From assembly GCA_021604765.1 (NCBI GenBank), contig BQJP01000006.1, positions 36,841-100,840 of the forward strand: a stretch of DNA of 64,000 nucleotides. The letters run 5' to 3'. The notes below the pieces were generated by a model. That model searched no databases. It was not told where the DNA came from and was given only the letters and a program-made list of their open reading frames with translations. A program made the position numbers and the translations under genes. Positions within the stretch are counted from its first letter, which is position 1. Each line of letters opens with the position of its first letter. Source of the stretch: Thermodesulfobacteriota bacterium. Its GTDB lineage: Bacteria > Desulfobacterota_D > UBA1144 > Nemesobacterales > UBA2774. This document shows, in pieces, positions 51,807 to 60,454 of the stretch.

Positions 51807-53759
51807 TTATTTCTGAGTGTACTCGTGAATGTAATCTATAAGTGCAAGGACATTATCTACAGGTGTTTTAGGCAATATTCCATGACCTAGGTTAAATATA
51901 AAACCTGGTCGACTTTTCCCTTTATCTAATATCTTTTTGGTTCTTTTTCGTATTTCAGAGGGTGTTGAGAAAAGGATAACAGGGTCTAAATTTCCCATGA
52001 CCGCTTTGTCATATCCTATATGTTTCCAGGCTTTTGCCAGATCAACCCTCCAGTCGAGTCCAATTACCTGGCTTCCGGATTCTTTAATCAAATCTAGTAA
52101 TGCTCCGGTTCCGGTTCCAAAATGTATAACCGGCGTGCCGGGTTTAATATTTGAAATAAGTTCTTTCATATGCGGCTGTACAAATTCTTTATAGTCATCT
52201 CTTGAAAGAGAACCAACCCAGCTATCAAATAGCTGGATAACATCAGCGCCCGCTTGTATTTGGTTATTTAAATAAGAAGCAGTGGCTAAAGACAGTTTCT
52301 CCATCATGACATGCCAGGCATCAGGATCCTTATACATTAGACCCTTGGTATTCTCATAATTCTTAGATCCGCCGCCTTCAATCATATAAGAGGCTACAGT
52401 AAAAGGAGCGCCTGCAAATCCAATAAGAGCTTTAGTTGGATCAAGCGCTCTTCTTGTTATTTTAAGCGCTTCATATACGTAGTTTAATGATTCAGGATTA
52501 AAATCTTTTATGCGGTCAACTGCTTTTCCTGAGCGGACAGGGCGTTTAATTCTTGGCCCTTCACCCTTTGAGAATTCAAGCCCAACCCCTAAGGGTTCAA
52601 CAATAAGTAGGATGTCGGCAAAAATAATCGCAGCATCAACATTTAATCTATCCACTGCTCTCAGAGTGACTTCTGCTGCAAGCTCTGGTATTTTACAAAG
52701 CTCAAGAAAGGATACATTAGCTCTAAGTTCTCTATACTCCCGCATATATCTTCCAGCCTGGCGCATCAACCAAACAGGTGTGTAGTCTGTTTTTTCTAGA
52801 CGGCACGCTTTCATAAACACGGAGTTATGTGTAATTTCTTTTCTGCTTTTTTGAGAGCTTTTGCTCCAGATCATATCCTGAGGTTGCCATTGATTTGTAT
52901 CAACGCCGTTTTTTAAGGCAGTTCGTTTTTTGTTAACAAGCTCTGCTCCAATTCTAGCAACCTCTCTTATGAGATTACCCATCTTCGGGCTGTCAGGTTC
53001 GTAATCGGGATTAATGCCGAATCTATACAAAGTTTCTGATGTAGTTGGTCCAATTGATCCTATAACTGTGCTTTTTAAACCGTGTTTTAATTTTTTCACT
53101 GAGCCGATTTTCTTAGCCACTTCAAATAGATGATAAATCTGTTGTGAACTTGTAAAGAGGGCAATGTCTTCCTTTGAGTCTGAAATCCCTCTTATCGCAG
53201 CTTTTAAAGGCTCTATGTCTTCGGGTAAAGCCCATTTATAAATCGGTACAGAGGTAACCTTTGCCCCTTTTTTCTTAAGAGCGCTAATAAATTCTGTATT
53301 AGAAATACCGTATTCCTGAACTGCTACTTTTTTACCTTTGAGAGTAGCCTCACTTGTTAAAGTACTCAGAATATCCCGCCATGTATTTGGTTCAGGCACG
53401 GTGATTTTTGGTTTAAGTTTTAACTCACGAAGCGCCGCCACAGGTTTGGGCCCACGCGCTACAATAGTAGTTTTCTTAATCGCATTCTTAATATCTTTTA
53501 TCTCAAATTTTGTAGATACCGCTTTTATAAGAGCTCGTGTGCCTACGCCGGTCATAAGAATCACCATGTCAATATTTCCAGCAATTAATTCTTTGGCGAA
53601 TTTAATAGCTTCTTTAGACTCAGAAAGAGGGATTTCTCTCATTGATGGGGCTACACGAGGTACACCCCCATGATAGAGGATGAGTTTCTCTATTTCATTT
53701 GCTCTTCTACTTTCAAATGAAGTTACTTTAAGACCGTTAAAATTATTGGGATTTTTCAT
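51807..53759 (-). CDS. hemDE: Fused uroporphyrinogen-III synthase / uroporphyrinogen decarboxylase
   Basis: 650 aa with two complete enzymes in one chain. Residues 1 to about 270 are HemD-like (SFESRRANEIEKLILYHGGVPRVAPSMREIPL, the GNIDMVILMTGVGTRAL stretch and the final GSIGPTTSETLYRFG motif). From about 316 on it is HemE: TPVWLMRQAGRYMREYRELR, the substrate Asp in FADILLIVEPLG, MIEGGGSKNYENTKGLMY and FNLGHGILPKTPVDNV. Together they convert hydroxymethylbilane to coproporphyrinogen III; fusion would channel the unstable uroporphyrinogen. Separate hemD and hemE are the rule. No frameshift or internal stop is seen, so the fusion looks genuine. Confidence 0.93.
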   Translation of the reverse strand: MKNPNNFNGLKVTSFESRRANEIEKLILYHGGVPRVAPSMREIPLSESKEAIKFAKELIAGNIDMVILMTGVGTRALIKAVSTKFEIKDIKNAIKKTTIVARGPKPVAALRELKLKPKITVPEPNTWRDILSTLTSEATLKGKKVAVQEYGISNTEFISALKKKGAKVTSVPIYKWALPEDIEPLKAAIRGISDSKEDIALFTSSQQIYHLFEVAKKIGSVKKLKHGLKSTVIGSIGPTTSETLYRFGINPDYEPDSPKMGNLIREVARIGAELVNKKRTALKNGVDTNQWQPQDMIWSKSSQKSRKEITHNSVFMKACRLEKTDYTPVWLMRQAGRYMREYRELRANVSFLELCKIPELAAEVTLRAVDRLNVDAAIIFADILLIVEPLGVGLEFSKGEGPRIKRPVRSGKAVDRIKDFNPESLNYVYEALKITRRALDPTKALIGFAGAPFTVASYMIEGGGSKNYENTKGLMYKDPDAWHVMMEKLSLATASYLNNQIQAGADVIQLFDSWVGSLSRDDYKEFVQPHMKELISNIKPGTPVIHFGTGTGALLDLIKESGSQVIGLDWRVDLAKAWKHIGYDKAVMGNLDPVILFSTPSEIRKRTKKILDKGKSRPGFIFNLGHGILPKTPVDNVLALIDYIHEYTQK

Positions 53760-53916
53760 AATTTTCTTGATGAACTTTGATTATATCTGAGTTTAGCACA
53801 GAGGCGTGCGGGGTCAATTTGTGAATAAGCATTTATTAAAGCTTGAGTGTCATTCTTGATATTACTACCCTTATTTCTTATAATCCCTACTTAATAAATA
53901 ACTATTGGAGAGTTAA

Positions 53917-54504
53917 ATGGGCAAGAAAGTTGAATTTTATTTTGATTTTAGCAGTCCATATACATACATTGCATCTAAAAGGATAGAAAAAATTTGCGAA
54001 GATAACACTGCAGAGCTTGAGTGGAAGCCATTTTTGCTTGGTGGGGTCTTTAACGAGATAGGTTCTACTCCCGCTGTTCAGATTGACAATAAATTTAACT
54101 TCTTAAAGAAAGATGTTATTCAGTCTTCAAAATTCTATGGGGTTGAGTTAAATTTCCCCGAGCTTTTTCCGTTAAACAGTGTCAGGTCTATGAGGGGAGC
54201 ATTTGCTGCTCAAGAAAAGGGCAAGCTTGTAGACTATAGTCACGAGATGTTCAGACTCTATTGGACAGAGGGCATTGATCTAAGTAAGGCTGAGATTTTA
54301 GGTGAGGCGGTTTCTAATATAGGGATAGATACTGAGTGGTTTGTAAATAGAATTGCGGAGCAGGATATAAAAGATAAGCTCAGAGACGAGACAAATACGG
54401 CAATTGAAAGGGGAATTTTTGGAGCCCCCACAATGTTTGTAGATGATCAGATGTTTTGGGGTAATGATAGACTTGATTTCTTGGATAGATACTTAAAAGG
54501 TTAA
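53917..54504 (+). CDS. 2-hydroxychromene-2-carboxylate isomerase-like (DsbA/GST-kappa fold)
   Basis: 195 aa. The N-terminus KVEFYFDFSSPYTYIASKRI is the hallmark of the HCCA isomerase/GST-kappa family, with the catalytic Ser at the SSPYTY position. FLLGGVFNEIGSTP and GIFGAPTMFVDDQMFWGNDRLDFL also match. The enzyme class uses glutathione in aromatic degradation, but many homologues are of unknown substrate. Good start with TTGGAGAG 8 nt upstream. Confidence 0.9.
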   Translation: MGKKVEFYFDFSSPYTYIASKRIEKICEDNTAELEWKPFLLGGVFNEIGSTPAVQIDNKFNFLKKDVIQSSKFYGVELNFPELFPLNSVRSMRGAFAAQEKGKLVDYSHEMFRLYWTEGIDLSKAEILGEAVSNIGIDTEWFVNRIAEQDIKDKLRDETNTAIERGIFGAPTMFVDDQMFWGNDRLDFLDRYLKG

Positions 54505-54591
54505 GTTTGATATCCTACTGAGGACATGCCATTTTCATTTAAATAAATTAGTGTAAATTTCTGTTTAATTAATCTAAGGAGAACCGCATTA

Positions 54592-55851
54592 ATGCACAGT
54601 TCATTTCAATATAAAGGCAGTGAATTTTATATGGAAGGAGTATCTTTAACTGAGATAGCAGAATCAGTTGGAACACCTTTTTATGTATATAGCTACGAAT
54701 TTTTACGAGACAGTTTTACTGCATATAAAAAAGCTTTCTCTGAAATGGATACGCTAATCTGCTACTCAGTAAAGGCTAATTCCAATATTGCTGTGCTAAA
54801 AGCATTCTCTGATCTTGGGGCAGGGTACGACATAGTTTCTGGTGGAGAGCTGCTTCGTGTTAAAAGGGCAGGGGGCGATCTGGGCAAAGTAGTATTCTCA
54901 GGAGTGGGAAAAACTAGAGAAGAGATGAAAGCTGCAATAGAAGCCGGAATTCTTTTTTTCAATGTAGAATCAGAAGAAGAGCTTCATGTCTTAGATGATG
55001 TTGGTAAAGAAATGGGCCGAAAGGCTCCTGTAGCGCTCAGGGTAAACCCGGATATTAATGCCAAAACTCATCCTTATATTTCAACCGGATTCAAAAAAAG
55101 CAAGTTTGGTATCGAGATAGGGCGGGCTTTTGAAGTATATAAAGAGGCCAATAAGATGGAAGGTATAGATGTAATTGCAATTGATGCGCATATTGGGTCA
55201 CAGATATTTGACCTGACTCCATTTGTAGATTCTGTCAAAAAGCTTATAACTCTTGCTGATGATCTGGTTAAAGAAGGAATTAATATTCAGTACATTGATA
55301 TAGGTGGAGGGCTTGGAATAAGCTATAAATTAGATGATAAACCACCTCACCCTAGTATGTATGCAGATATCATTATGAAAGAATTCTCTGGTAAACCATA
55401 CAAGCTAGTACTAGAACCCGGAAGATCATTGATGGGGAATTCTGGAATGTTAATAACCAAAGTTTTGTATCTTAAAGAAGGCACTGAAAAGAAATTCGTT
55501 ATAGTAGACGCCGCTATGAATGATCTCCTAAGACCTGCGTTCTACGAGTCCTATCACGAAATACTGCCTGTTGTTAAAGGCTCTCAGTCTAAAGAGGTTG
55601 TCGATGTTGTAGGCCCTATTTGTGAATCAGGAGATTTTCTTGCACAGGATAGAGAACTTCCTAAAGTTGCAAGCGGCGATTTGCTAGCTGTACTTAGTAC
55701 TGGAGCTTACGGTTTTGTTATGTCCTCTAACTACAACACACGTCAACGTGTTCCAGAAGTGCTGGTTAAGGGAGACCAATTTTCTGTAATCAGAAAAAGA
55801 GAAACGTATGATGAGTTGCTTAATCTTGAAGAACTTCCCGATTTTCTTTAG
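54592..55851 (+). CDS. lysA: Diaminopimelate decarboxylase
   Basis: 419 aa PLP enzyme. The PLP-lysine is in CYSVKANSNIAVLKAF; the glycine-rich phosphate loop is DIGGGLGISY, and the C-terminal active-site Cys/Glu region is GPICESGDFLAQDRELP, with YGFVMSSNYNTRQRVPEVLV at the end. It catalyses the last step of lysine synthesis from meso-diaminopimelate. AAGGAGAA precedes the ATG. Length and motifs are normal. No dapF or dapA is adjacent. Confidence 0.97.
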   Translation: MHSSFQYKGSEFYMEGVSLTEIAESVGTPFYVYSYEFLRDSFTAYKKAFSEMDTLICYSVKANSNIAVLKAFSDLGAGYDIVSGGELLRVKRAGGDLGKVVFSGVGKTREEMKAAIEAGILFFNVESEEELHVLDDVGKEMGRKAPVALRVNPDINAKTHPYISTGFKKSKFGIEIGRAFEVYKEANKMEGIDVIAIDAHIGSQIFDLTPFVDSVKKLITLADDLVKEGINIQYIDIGGGLGISYKLDDKPPHPSMYADIIMKEFSGKPYKLVLEPGRSLMGNSGMLITKVLYLKEGTEKKFVIVDAAMNDLLRPAFYESYHEILPVVKGSQSKEVVDVVGPICESGDFLAQDRELPKVASGDLLAVLSTGAYGFVMSSNYNTRQRVPEVLVKGDQFSVIRKRETYDELLNLEELPDFL

Positions 55852-55949
55852 ATACAACCCTCCTTATAAACCGGTTTCTTGTACAGACTTTGAATAAGGA
55901 TTATTTCTGGGCTAAATCTCTGCTTCCAACTCTATATTTTCTTATAGAA

Positions 55950-56198
55950 TTAAAAACTAGAAGGGGCATCAATAAGTTTTTCTGCCTCTTCTATGATTTC
56001 TCCCAATCTCTCTTTGAAGAGAGTGATTCCACCAAGGGGTATGACGATGCAGGATCTGCCGCCACTTAATTCTGTAATTCTTAGGTATTTTCCTTTATGA
56101 TTTTCTTTTACATCGAAAAAAAATCTTTTGGATTCAATATCAACGTGTTTGCTTGCATGCTCTTTCTCAGATCTCTCAGTTCTTTCTTCTCTTTCCAT
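55950..56198 (-). CDS. PUR-domain (DUF3276-like) nucleic-acid-binding protein
   Basis: 82 aa. After an acidic/basic tail (MEREERTERSEKEHASKHVD) comes a single PUR repeat: SKRFFFDVKENHKGKYLRITELSGGRSCIVIPLGGITLFKERLGEIIEEAE. The pattern matches PUR-alpha-like single-stranded DNA/RNA binders, which dimerise to form the full fold. Likely cytosolic. Cellular role in bacteria is poorly known. It converges with lysA. Confidence 0.82.
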   Translation of the reverse strand: MEREERTERSEKEHASKHVDIESKRFFFDVKENHKGKYLRITELSGGRSCIVIPLGGITLFKERLGEIIEEAEKLIDAPSSF

Positions 56199-56312
56199 CT
56201 GTTTGCTACCTCCGCCTCATTCCCTATCGTGGGATGTAATTTGTGGTTAAATCTGTATGGGTCGAAATAATAACCCTATGATATCTAAAAATCAAGATGA
56301 AAAGTTAAATTT

Positions 56313-56328
56313 AGATTATGTATAATCT
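56313..56328. promoter_or_regulatory. AGATTAT-GT-ATAATCT palindrome over a -10-like box
   Basis: A perfect 7+7 inverted repeat containing TATAAT (56321-56326), about 36 nt upstream of the LLM oxidoreductase start. It could be both promoter element and operator. No -35 with ideal spacing was found. Confidence 0.35.
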
Positions 56329-56363
56329 ATCGTTGAGAATTGAGCTTAAAAGGAGAATAAATT

Positions 56364-57428
56364 ATGTCTAAAAAGATTAAATTTGGCATATCCGCACCTG
56401 TTCCAGGGGCGTCAGTTCAAGACTTGATAGAGTTTTCTGTACAAGCGGAAAAAAGCGGATTTGATGCTGTATGGTTTCCTGACCATGTTGTATTTATGGC
56501 TAAAAAACTGACACCCGAGGTCTGGTCAGTAATTACTGCTGCTTCTACTCATACAGACAAAATACATTTTGGTAATGTCGGAGATGCGCATAGAATGCAT
56601 CCTGCAATATATGCTCAGAGAATGGCAACAATAAACCATATATCTCAAGGCAGAAGCTTCATTTGTCTTGGTTACGGAGAAAAAATGAACCTAGATCCAT
56701 ATGGTATTAGCTGGAACAAACCGTTGACTAGGGTGGTGGAGTCCGTAAAGGTGATGAGAGCGCTCTGGAGTGGTGAGTCTGTGAGCTTTGATGGAGAATT
56801 TTATAATTTAAAAGATGCGGAACTCCAAATTCAGCCGGAGTTTGGAAACGGCGTTCCTATATACATTGCGGCAACTGGTCCGAAAGCGCTCAGAGTTGCA
56901 GGGGAATATGGAGATGGATGGGTTACAAATGCAATGCCACCAAGACTTTTTAGAGACAAATCACTTGCTGTAGATGAGGGAGCTAAAAACCGGGATAAAA
57001 ACCTAGGGTCAATTGAGAAGACTTTATTCATTTTTATATCTATTGGGAATGATCAAGATGAGGCATATTCATCCATAGAACCAATTAAGCATGCACTTGT
57101 TTGGCCCGAATTACTTTCTCAGGCTGGATATGATATTGAGATAGATGATGAGTATAAAGGGCTTGAATATACCAAAATCATGCCCAATGACGCTGACATG
57201 CTAAGAAAATTTAAGGAGATGGGACAAAAATACTATTCCCGAGAGATTGTTATGGATTTTATAATTGCCGGGTCAAAGCAGGATATAATTAAGAAGATGG
57301 AAGAATATATAGCCGTTGGTGTCGATCATTTCTTTTTAAGAGATTTTAGTCCTGATAAAGAAAGATCGTTCGAAGTTATTTCTAAAGAAATTATCCCATA
57401 TTTCTGTAAATCGGGAGATGATAAATAA
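56364..57428 (+). CDS. LLM-class flavin/F420-dependent oxidoreductase
   Basis: 354 aa luciferase-like TIM barrel: IKFGISAPVPGASVQDLIEFSVQAEKSGFDAVWFPDHVVFMAKK, FGNVGDAHRMHPAIYAQRMATINHISQGRSFICLGYG and VPIYIAATGPKALRVAGEYGDGWVTN. The layout is close to F420-dependent reductases such as methylenetetrahydromethanopterin reductase-like and phthiodiolone-ketoreductase-like proteins. It ends directly against the GTG of the thioesterase gene, so the two are cotranscribed. Confidence 0.86.
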   Translation: MSKKIKFGISAPVPGASVQDLIEFSVQAEKSGFDAVWFPDHVVFMAKKLTPEVWSVITAASTHTDKIHFGNVGDAHRMHPAIYAQRMATINHISQGRSFICLGYGEKMNLDPYGISWNKPLTRVVESVKVMRALWSGESVSFDGEFYNLKDAELQIQPEFGNGVPIYIAATGPKALRVAGEYGDGWVTNAMPPRLFRDKSLAVDEGAKNRDKNLGSIEKTLFIFISIGNDQDEAYSSIEPIKHALVWPELLSQAGYDIEIDDEYKGLEYTKIMPNDADMLRKFKEMGQKYYSREIVMDFIIAGSKQDIIKKMEEYIAVGVDHFFLRDFSPDKERSFEVISKEIIPYFCKSGDDK

Positions 57429-57887
57429 GTGGCTAGAATAAAAATAAATCCTCCTAAAAAATTTGATTACTCAACAAATATAAGCCTCAGGATTAGCGAT
57501 ATAAATTATGGCGGACACTTGGGTCATGACTCTATCCTGTCCTTAGCTCACGAAGCTAGGGTGAGATTTTTTACTAGCAATGGTTTTACGGAACTAGATG
57601 CATTTGGGCCTGCAATAATCCTCTCCGATGTAGCAATTTATTATAAATCAGAAGGTTTTTATGGGGATACTGTTACCGTTGATATTGCGGTTTGTGATTA
57701 TCTTAAATATGGTTGTGATCTAGTTTACAGATTAACAAATAAAAAAACACAAGAAGTGGTAGCTATATTAAAGACGGGAATTGTTTTTATTCATTATGAA
57801 AAACATGAAGTCGCCCAAGTTCCCAAAGAATTTAAGGCTTTGTTTAAAGAACGAAAATATAGTATCGAAATACAGACTAAAACTTAA
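57429..57887 (+). CDS. Acyl-CoA thioesterase (hotdog fold)
   Basis: 152 aa, starting at GTG immediately after the LLM stop with GGGAG about 11 nt upstream. The 4HBT-type pattern is INYGGHLGHDSILSLAHEARVRFF, then SDVAIYYKSEGFYGDTVTVDIAV and VVAILKTGIVFIHYEK. Hotdog enzymes hydrolyse acyl-CoA or acyl-ACP. Context with an LLM enzyme and a thiolase suggests fatty-acyl or short acyl-CoA metabolism, which is inference. Confidence 0.82.
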   Translation: MARIKINPPKKFDYSTNISLRISDINYGGHLGHDSILSLAHEARVRFFTSNGFTELDAFGPAIILSDVAIYYKSEGFYGDTVTVDIAVCDYLKYGCDLVYRLTNKKTQEVVAILKTGIVFIHYEKHEVAQVPKEFKALFKERKYSIEIQTKT

Positions 57888-57905
57888 GTACTTTAGAATT
57901 ACCGT

Positions 57906-59093
57906 TTATTCTTTCTCGACTATGATTGCAATTCCCATTCCGCCACCGATGCATAAGGTTGCCATTCCAAGTTTTGTGTTATCTCGCTTCTTCATTTCGT
58001 GAAGCAACGTGACAAGCAGTCTGCTACCCGAGGCTCCTACAGGATGGCCAAGCGCTATCGCTCCTCCATTTATATTCAACTTCTCTTGAGGAATTGGAAT
58101 GTCTCTTAACACAGCTAAAGATTGTGCGGCAAATGCTTCATTAAGTTCGAAGAGATCTATATCATCAAGAGAAAGTCCTGCTTTATCTAATGCTTTTTGC
58201 ATGGCTGGAACTGGTCCTATTCCCATTATAGAAGGATCAACCCCGGCAATTGCGTAAGATACTATTGATGCAAAAGGTTGTATTCCAAGATGTTTTGCTT
58301 TCTCCTCAGATGTAACTAATACTGCTGAAGCACCGTCATTAATCCCTGACGCGTTGCCTGCTGTTACAGTCCCGTCTTTTTTAAAAGCTGGTCTCAGCTT
58401 AGAGAGGGCCTCAATTGTTGTGTCTCTAGGATGTTCATCTACCTCAAACGGTATCGGATCAGATCTTCTCTGAGGAATCATTACTGGAACAATTTCATCT
58501 TTGAATTTGCCGCTATCCATTGCCGTCTTACATTTGGATTGACTATTAAAAGCAAATTCATCTTGTTCTTCTCTGCTAATATCGTATTTTTCTGCAAGGT
58601 TTTCAGCTGTAACTCCCATGTGGTAATCATTGAAAATATCCCACAGTCCATCATATACCATTCCATCTACGATCTCATCTTTGGGGACTCCCATTCTATA
58701 TCCATATCGCGCTTTAGTCAGATAATAAGGTGCCAGATTCATGTTTTCTACACCGCCGGCTATTATTGCCTCTGCATCTCCAGCTTTAATTGCTTGTGCG
58801 GCAAAAGCTACAGATTGAACTCCTGATCCGCAGGCTCGGTTTATAGTAATTGCCGGGATTTCAACAGGTAAACCTGATTCAATTGCAACTTGCCTTGATA
58901 TGTTCATGCCTTGTCCGGCAGAAAGTATATTCCCCATAATGCAGTCATCTATTTCCTTGGGATCAATTTCAGTTCGATTGAGTATTTCCTTTACAACGGT
59001 GGATCCTAATTTTGCTGTGGAGGTATCTTTCAGAGTGCCTCCAAAAGAGCCAATTGCTGTTCTTAATGGTTCACAAATCACGACTTTTTGCAT
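57906..59093 (-). CDS. atoB: Acetyl-CoA acetyltransferase (thiolase)
   Basis: 395 aa thiolase with all active-site elements: nucleophile Cys in [39 protein letters not shown], the His of [17 protein letters not shown] and the second Cys in [14 protein letters not shown]. It condenses two acetyl-CoA or cleaves acetoacetyl-CoA; acetyl/acetoacetyl specificity versus beta-oxidation cannot be decided. It converges with the thioesterase gene. Confidence 0.94.
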   Translation of the reverse strand: MQKVVICEPLRTAIGSFGGTLKDTSTAKLGSTVVKEILNRTEIDPKEIDDCIMGNILSAGQGMNISRQVAIESGLPVEIPAITINRACGSGVQSVAFAAQAIKAGDAEAIIAGGVENMNLAPYYLTKARYGYRMGVPKDEIVDGMVYDGLWDIFNDYHMGVTAENLAEKYDISREEQDEFAFNSQSKCKTAMDSGKFKDEIVPVMIPQRRSDPIPFEVDEHPRDTTIEALSKLRPAFKKDGTVTAGNASGINDGASAVLVTSEEKAKHLGIQPFASIVSYAIAGVDPSIMGIGPVPAMQKALDKAGLSLDDIDLFELNEAFAAQSLAVLRDIPIPQEKLNINGGAIALGHPVGASGSRLLVTLLHEMKKRDNTKLGMATLCIGGGMGIAIIVEKE

Positions 59094-59247
59094 AGATTTG
59101 CCTCCTGGGGGTTTTCGAGCCGTTATGAAGCGGTTATTCTTGCATATTACCTTACGTTAATCTTATATCAAGCTCATTGCAAACCAACTTGATATTACTT
59201 TTTTGTTAAGTGATTTGTTGATATTAAGATGAGGAGAGTAGTACAAA

Positions 59248-60360
59248 TTGTCTAAGACAAAAGTTGGAATTGTTTTCGGAGGAAGGTCGGTTGAGCATGA
59301 GGTGTCTTTGCTATCAGCTAAATCGGTTATTAATAATACAGACAGAGAAATTTATGATATCTATCCTATATTCATTGATAAAAATGGATTGTGGCATAGG
59401 GTAAATATTGATGAATGGTTAAAAGATGGAGCTTTAAAAGTTTGCAATAATTCTTTTCTGACTCCTTCGCTAAATTACCAAAACCCACTGTTTTTTGAGA
59501 TAGAAGATTCCAAAGTTATAGATCAAATTAAGTTAGATGCAGTCTTCCCGGTACTTCATGGAACTTACGGAGAGGATGGAACAATTCAGGGTATGCTTGA
59601 GTTAATGGGTATTCCGTTTGTAGGTGCTTCTGTTTTAGGATCTGCTATCGGCATGGATAAGTTAGTAATGAAGGCAGTTCTTAATGAGGCTTCAATACCT
59701 GTGGTTCCGTACTTTGGTTTTTATAGTCATGAGTGGGAAACCCAAAAAGATACGATTAGAGAAATAGTCCTTAGCAAGATTGGTTTTCCATGTTTTGTTA
59801 AGTCCGCTGATCTCGGATCAAGTGTTGGGATTTCTAGGGTTGTTTCTGATCCAGGATTAAATGCGGCAATAGACGATTCATGCAGGTATTCAAATAGAAT
59901 ATTGGTTGAGAAGGCGGTATCTAAACCCAGAGAAATAGAGATAAGTGTCCTAGGACACGAGAATCCGATTGCATCTCTTCCAGGAGAGATCTTGCCTCAT
60001 CGGGAATTCTATGATTATACCGCCAAGTATTTAGAGGAGGGCACAGGTTTGATTGCTCCAGCCCAAATCAATGAGAAGATGACTAGTAAACTTAGAGACT
60101 TAGCTATACAAACATTCAAATCCCTTGATTGTAGTGGAATGGCAAGAGTTGATTTTCTAATCAATTCTGAAACAGAAGAATTCTTTGTTGGTGAAATAAA
60201 TACAATCCCAGGTTTTACCCAGATAAGTATGTATCCGAAACTTTGGGATATAACGGGAATATCATTTACTGAACTAATCACAAAACTATTTGATTTAGCT
60301 ATTCATAGACAAAATGAGAAATCTAAAATTAGTACTGATATTAAAGAAAGAAGCGAATAG
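59248..60360 (+). CDS. ddl: D-alanine--D-alanine ligase
   Basis: 370 aa ATP-grasp ligase. Visible motifs are VGIVFGGRSVEHEVSLLSAKSV, FPVLHGTYGEDGTIQGMLELMGIPFVGA, CFVKSADLGSSVGISRV and the metal-binding FFVGEINTIPGFTQISMYPKL. The TTG start at 59248 is preceded by GAGGAG 11 nt upstream. It makes the D-Ala-D-Ala dipeptide for peptidoglycan. The active-site Tyr-type residue (QISMYPKLW) indicates D-Ala rather than D-Lac specificity, as known for the family. Confidence 0.96.
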   Translation: MSKTKVGIVFGGRSVEHEVSLLSAKSVINNTDREIYDIYPIFIDKNGLWHRVNIDEWLKDGALKVCNNSFLTPSLNYQNPLFFEIEDSKVIDQIKLDAVFPVLHGTYGEDGTIQGMLELMGIPFVGASVLGSAIGMDKLVMKAVLNEASIPVVPYFGFYSHEWETQKDTIREIVLSKIGFPCFVKSADLGSSVGISRVVSDPGLNAAIDDSCRYSNRILVEKAVSKPREIEISVLGHENPIASLPGEILPHREFYDYTAKYLEEGTGLIAPAQINEKMTSKLRDLAIQTFKSLDCSGMARVDFLINSETEEFFVGEINTIPGFTQISMYPKLWDITGISFTELITKLFDLAIHRQNEKSKISTDIKERSE

Positions 60361-60454
60361 CTTTATAGAAATATGATATTATTATAAGCTTGATCTATAA
60401 AATCAGTTCTGATTCTGGATTTTTCAAGTTTCCGATACATAATACTGGTCAATT

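Noticed and set aside
53338-53673. 111-aa plus-strand ORF over the HemD half
   Set aside because: Shadow frame of the hemDE fusion; no own Shine-Dalgarno sequence or recognisable domain.
55868-55948. Inverted repeats AAACCGGTTT and TCTATA-N6-TATAGA between lysA and the PUR gene
   Set aside because: Stems are short, AT-rich or loopless, and no T-run follows, so I did not call terminators.
58431-58826. 131-aa plus-strand ORF inside the thiolase gene
   Set aside because: Antisense to a well-conserved gene, composition rich in Ile/Phe/Cys/His, typical of a shadow frame.
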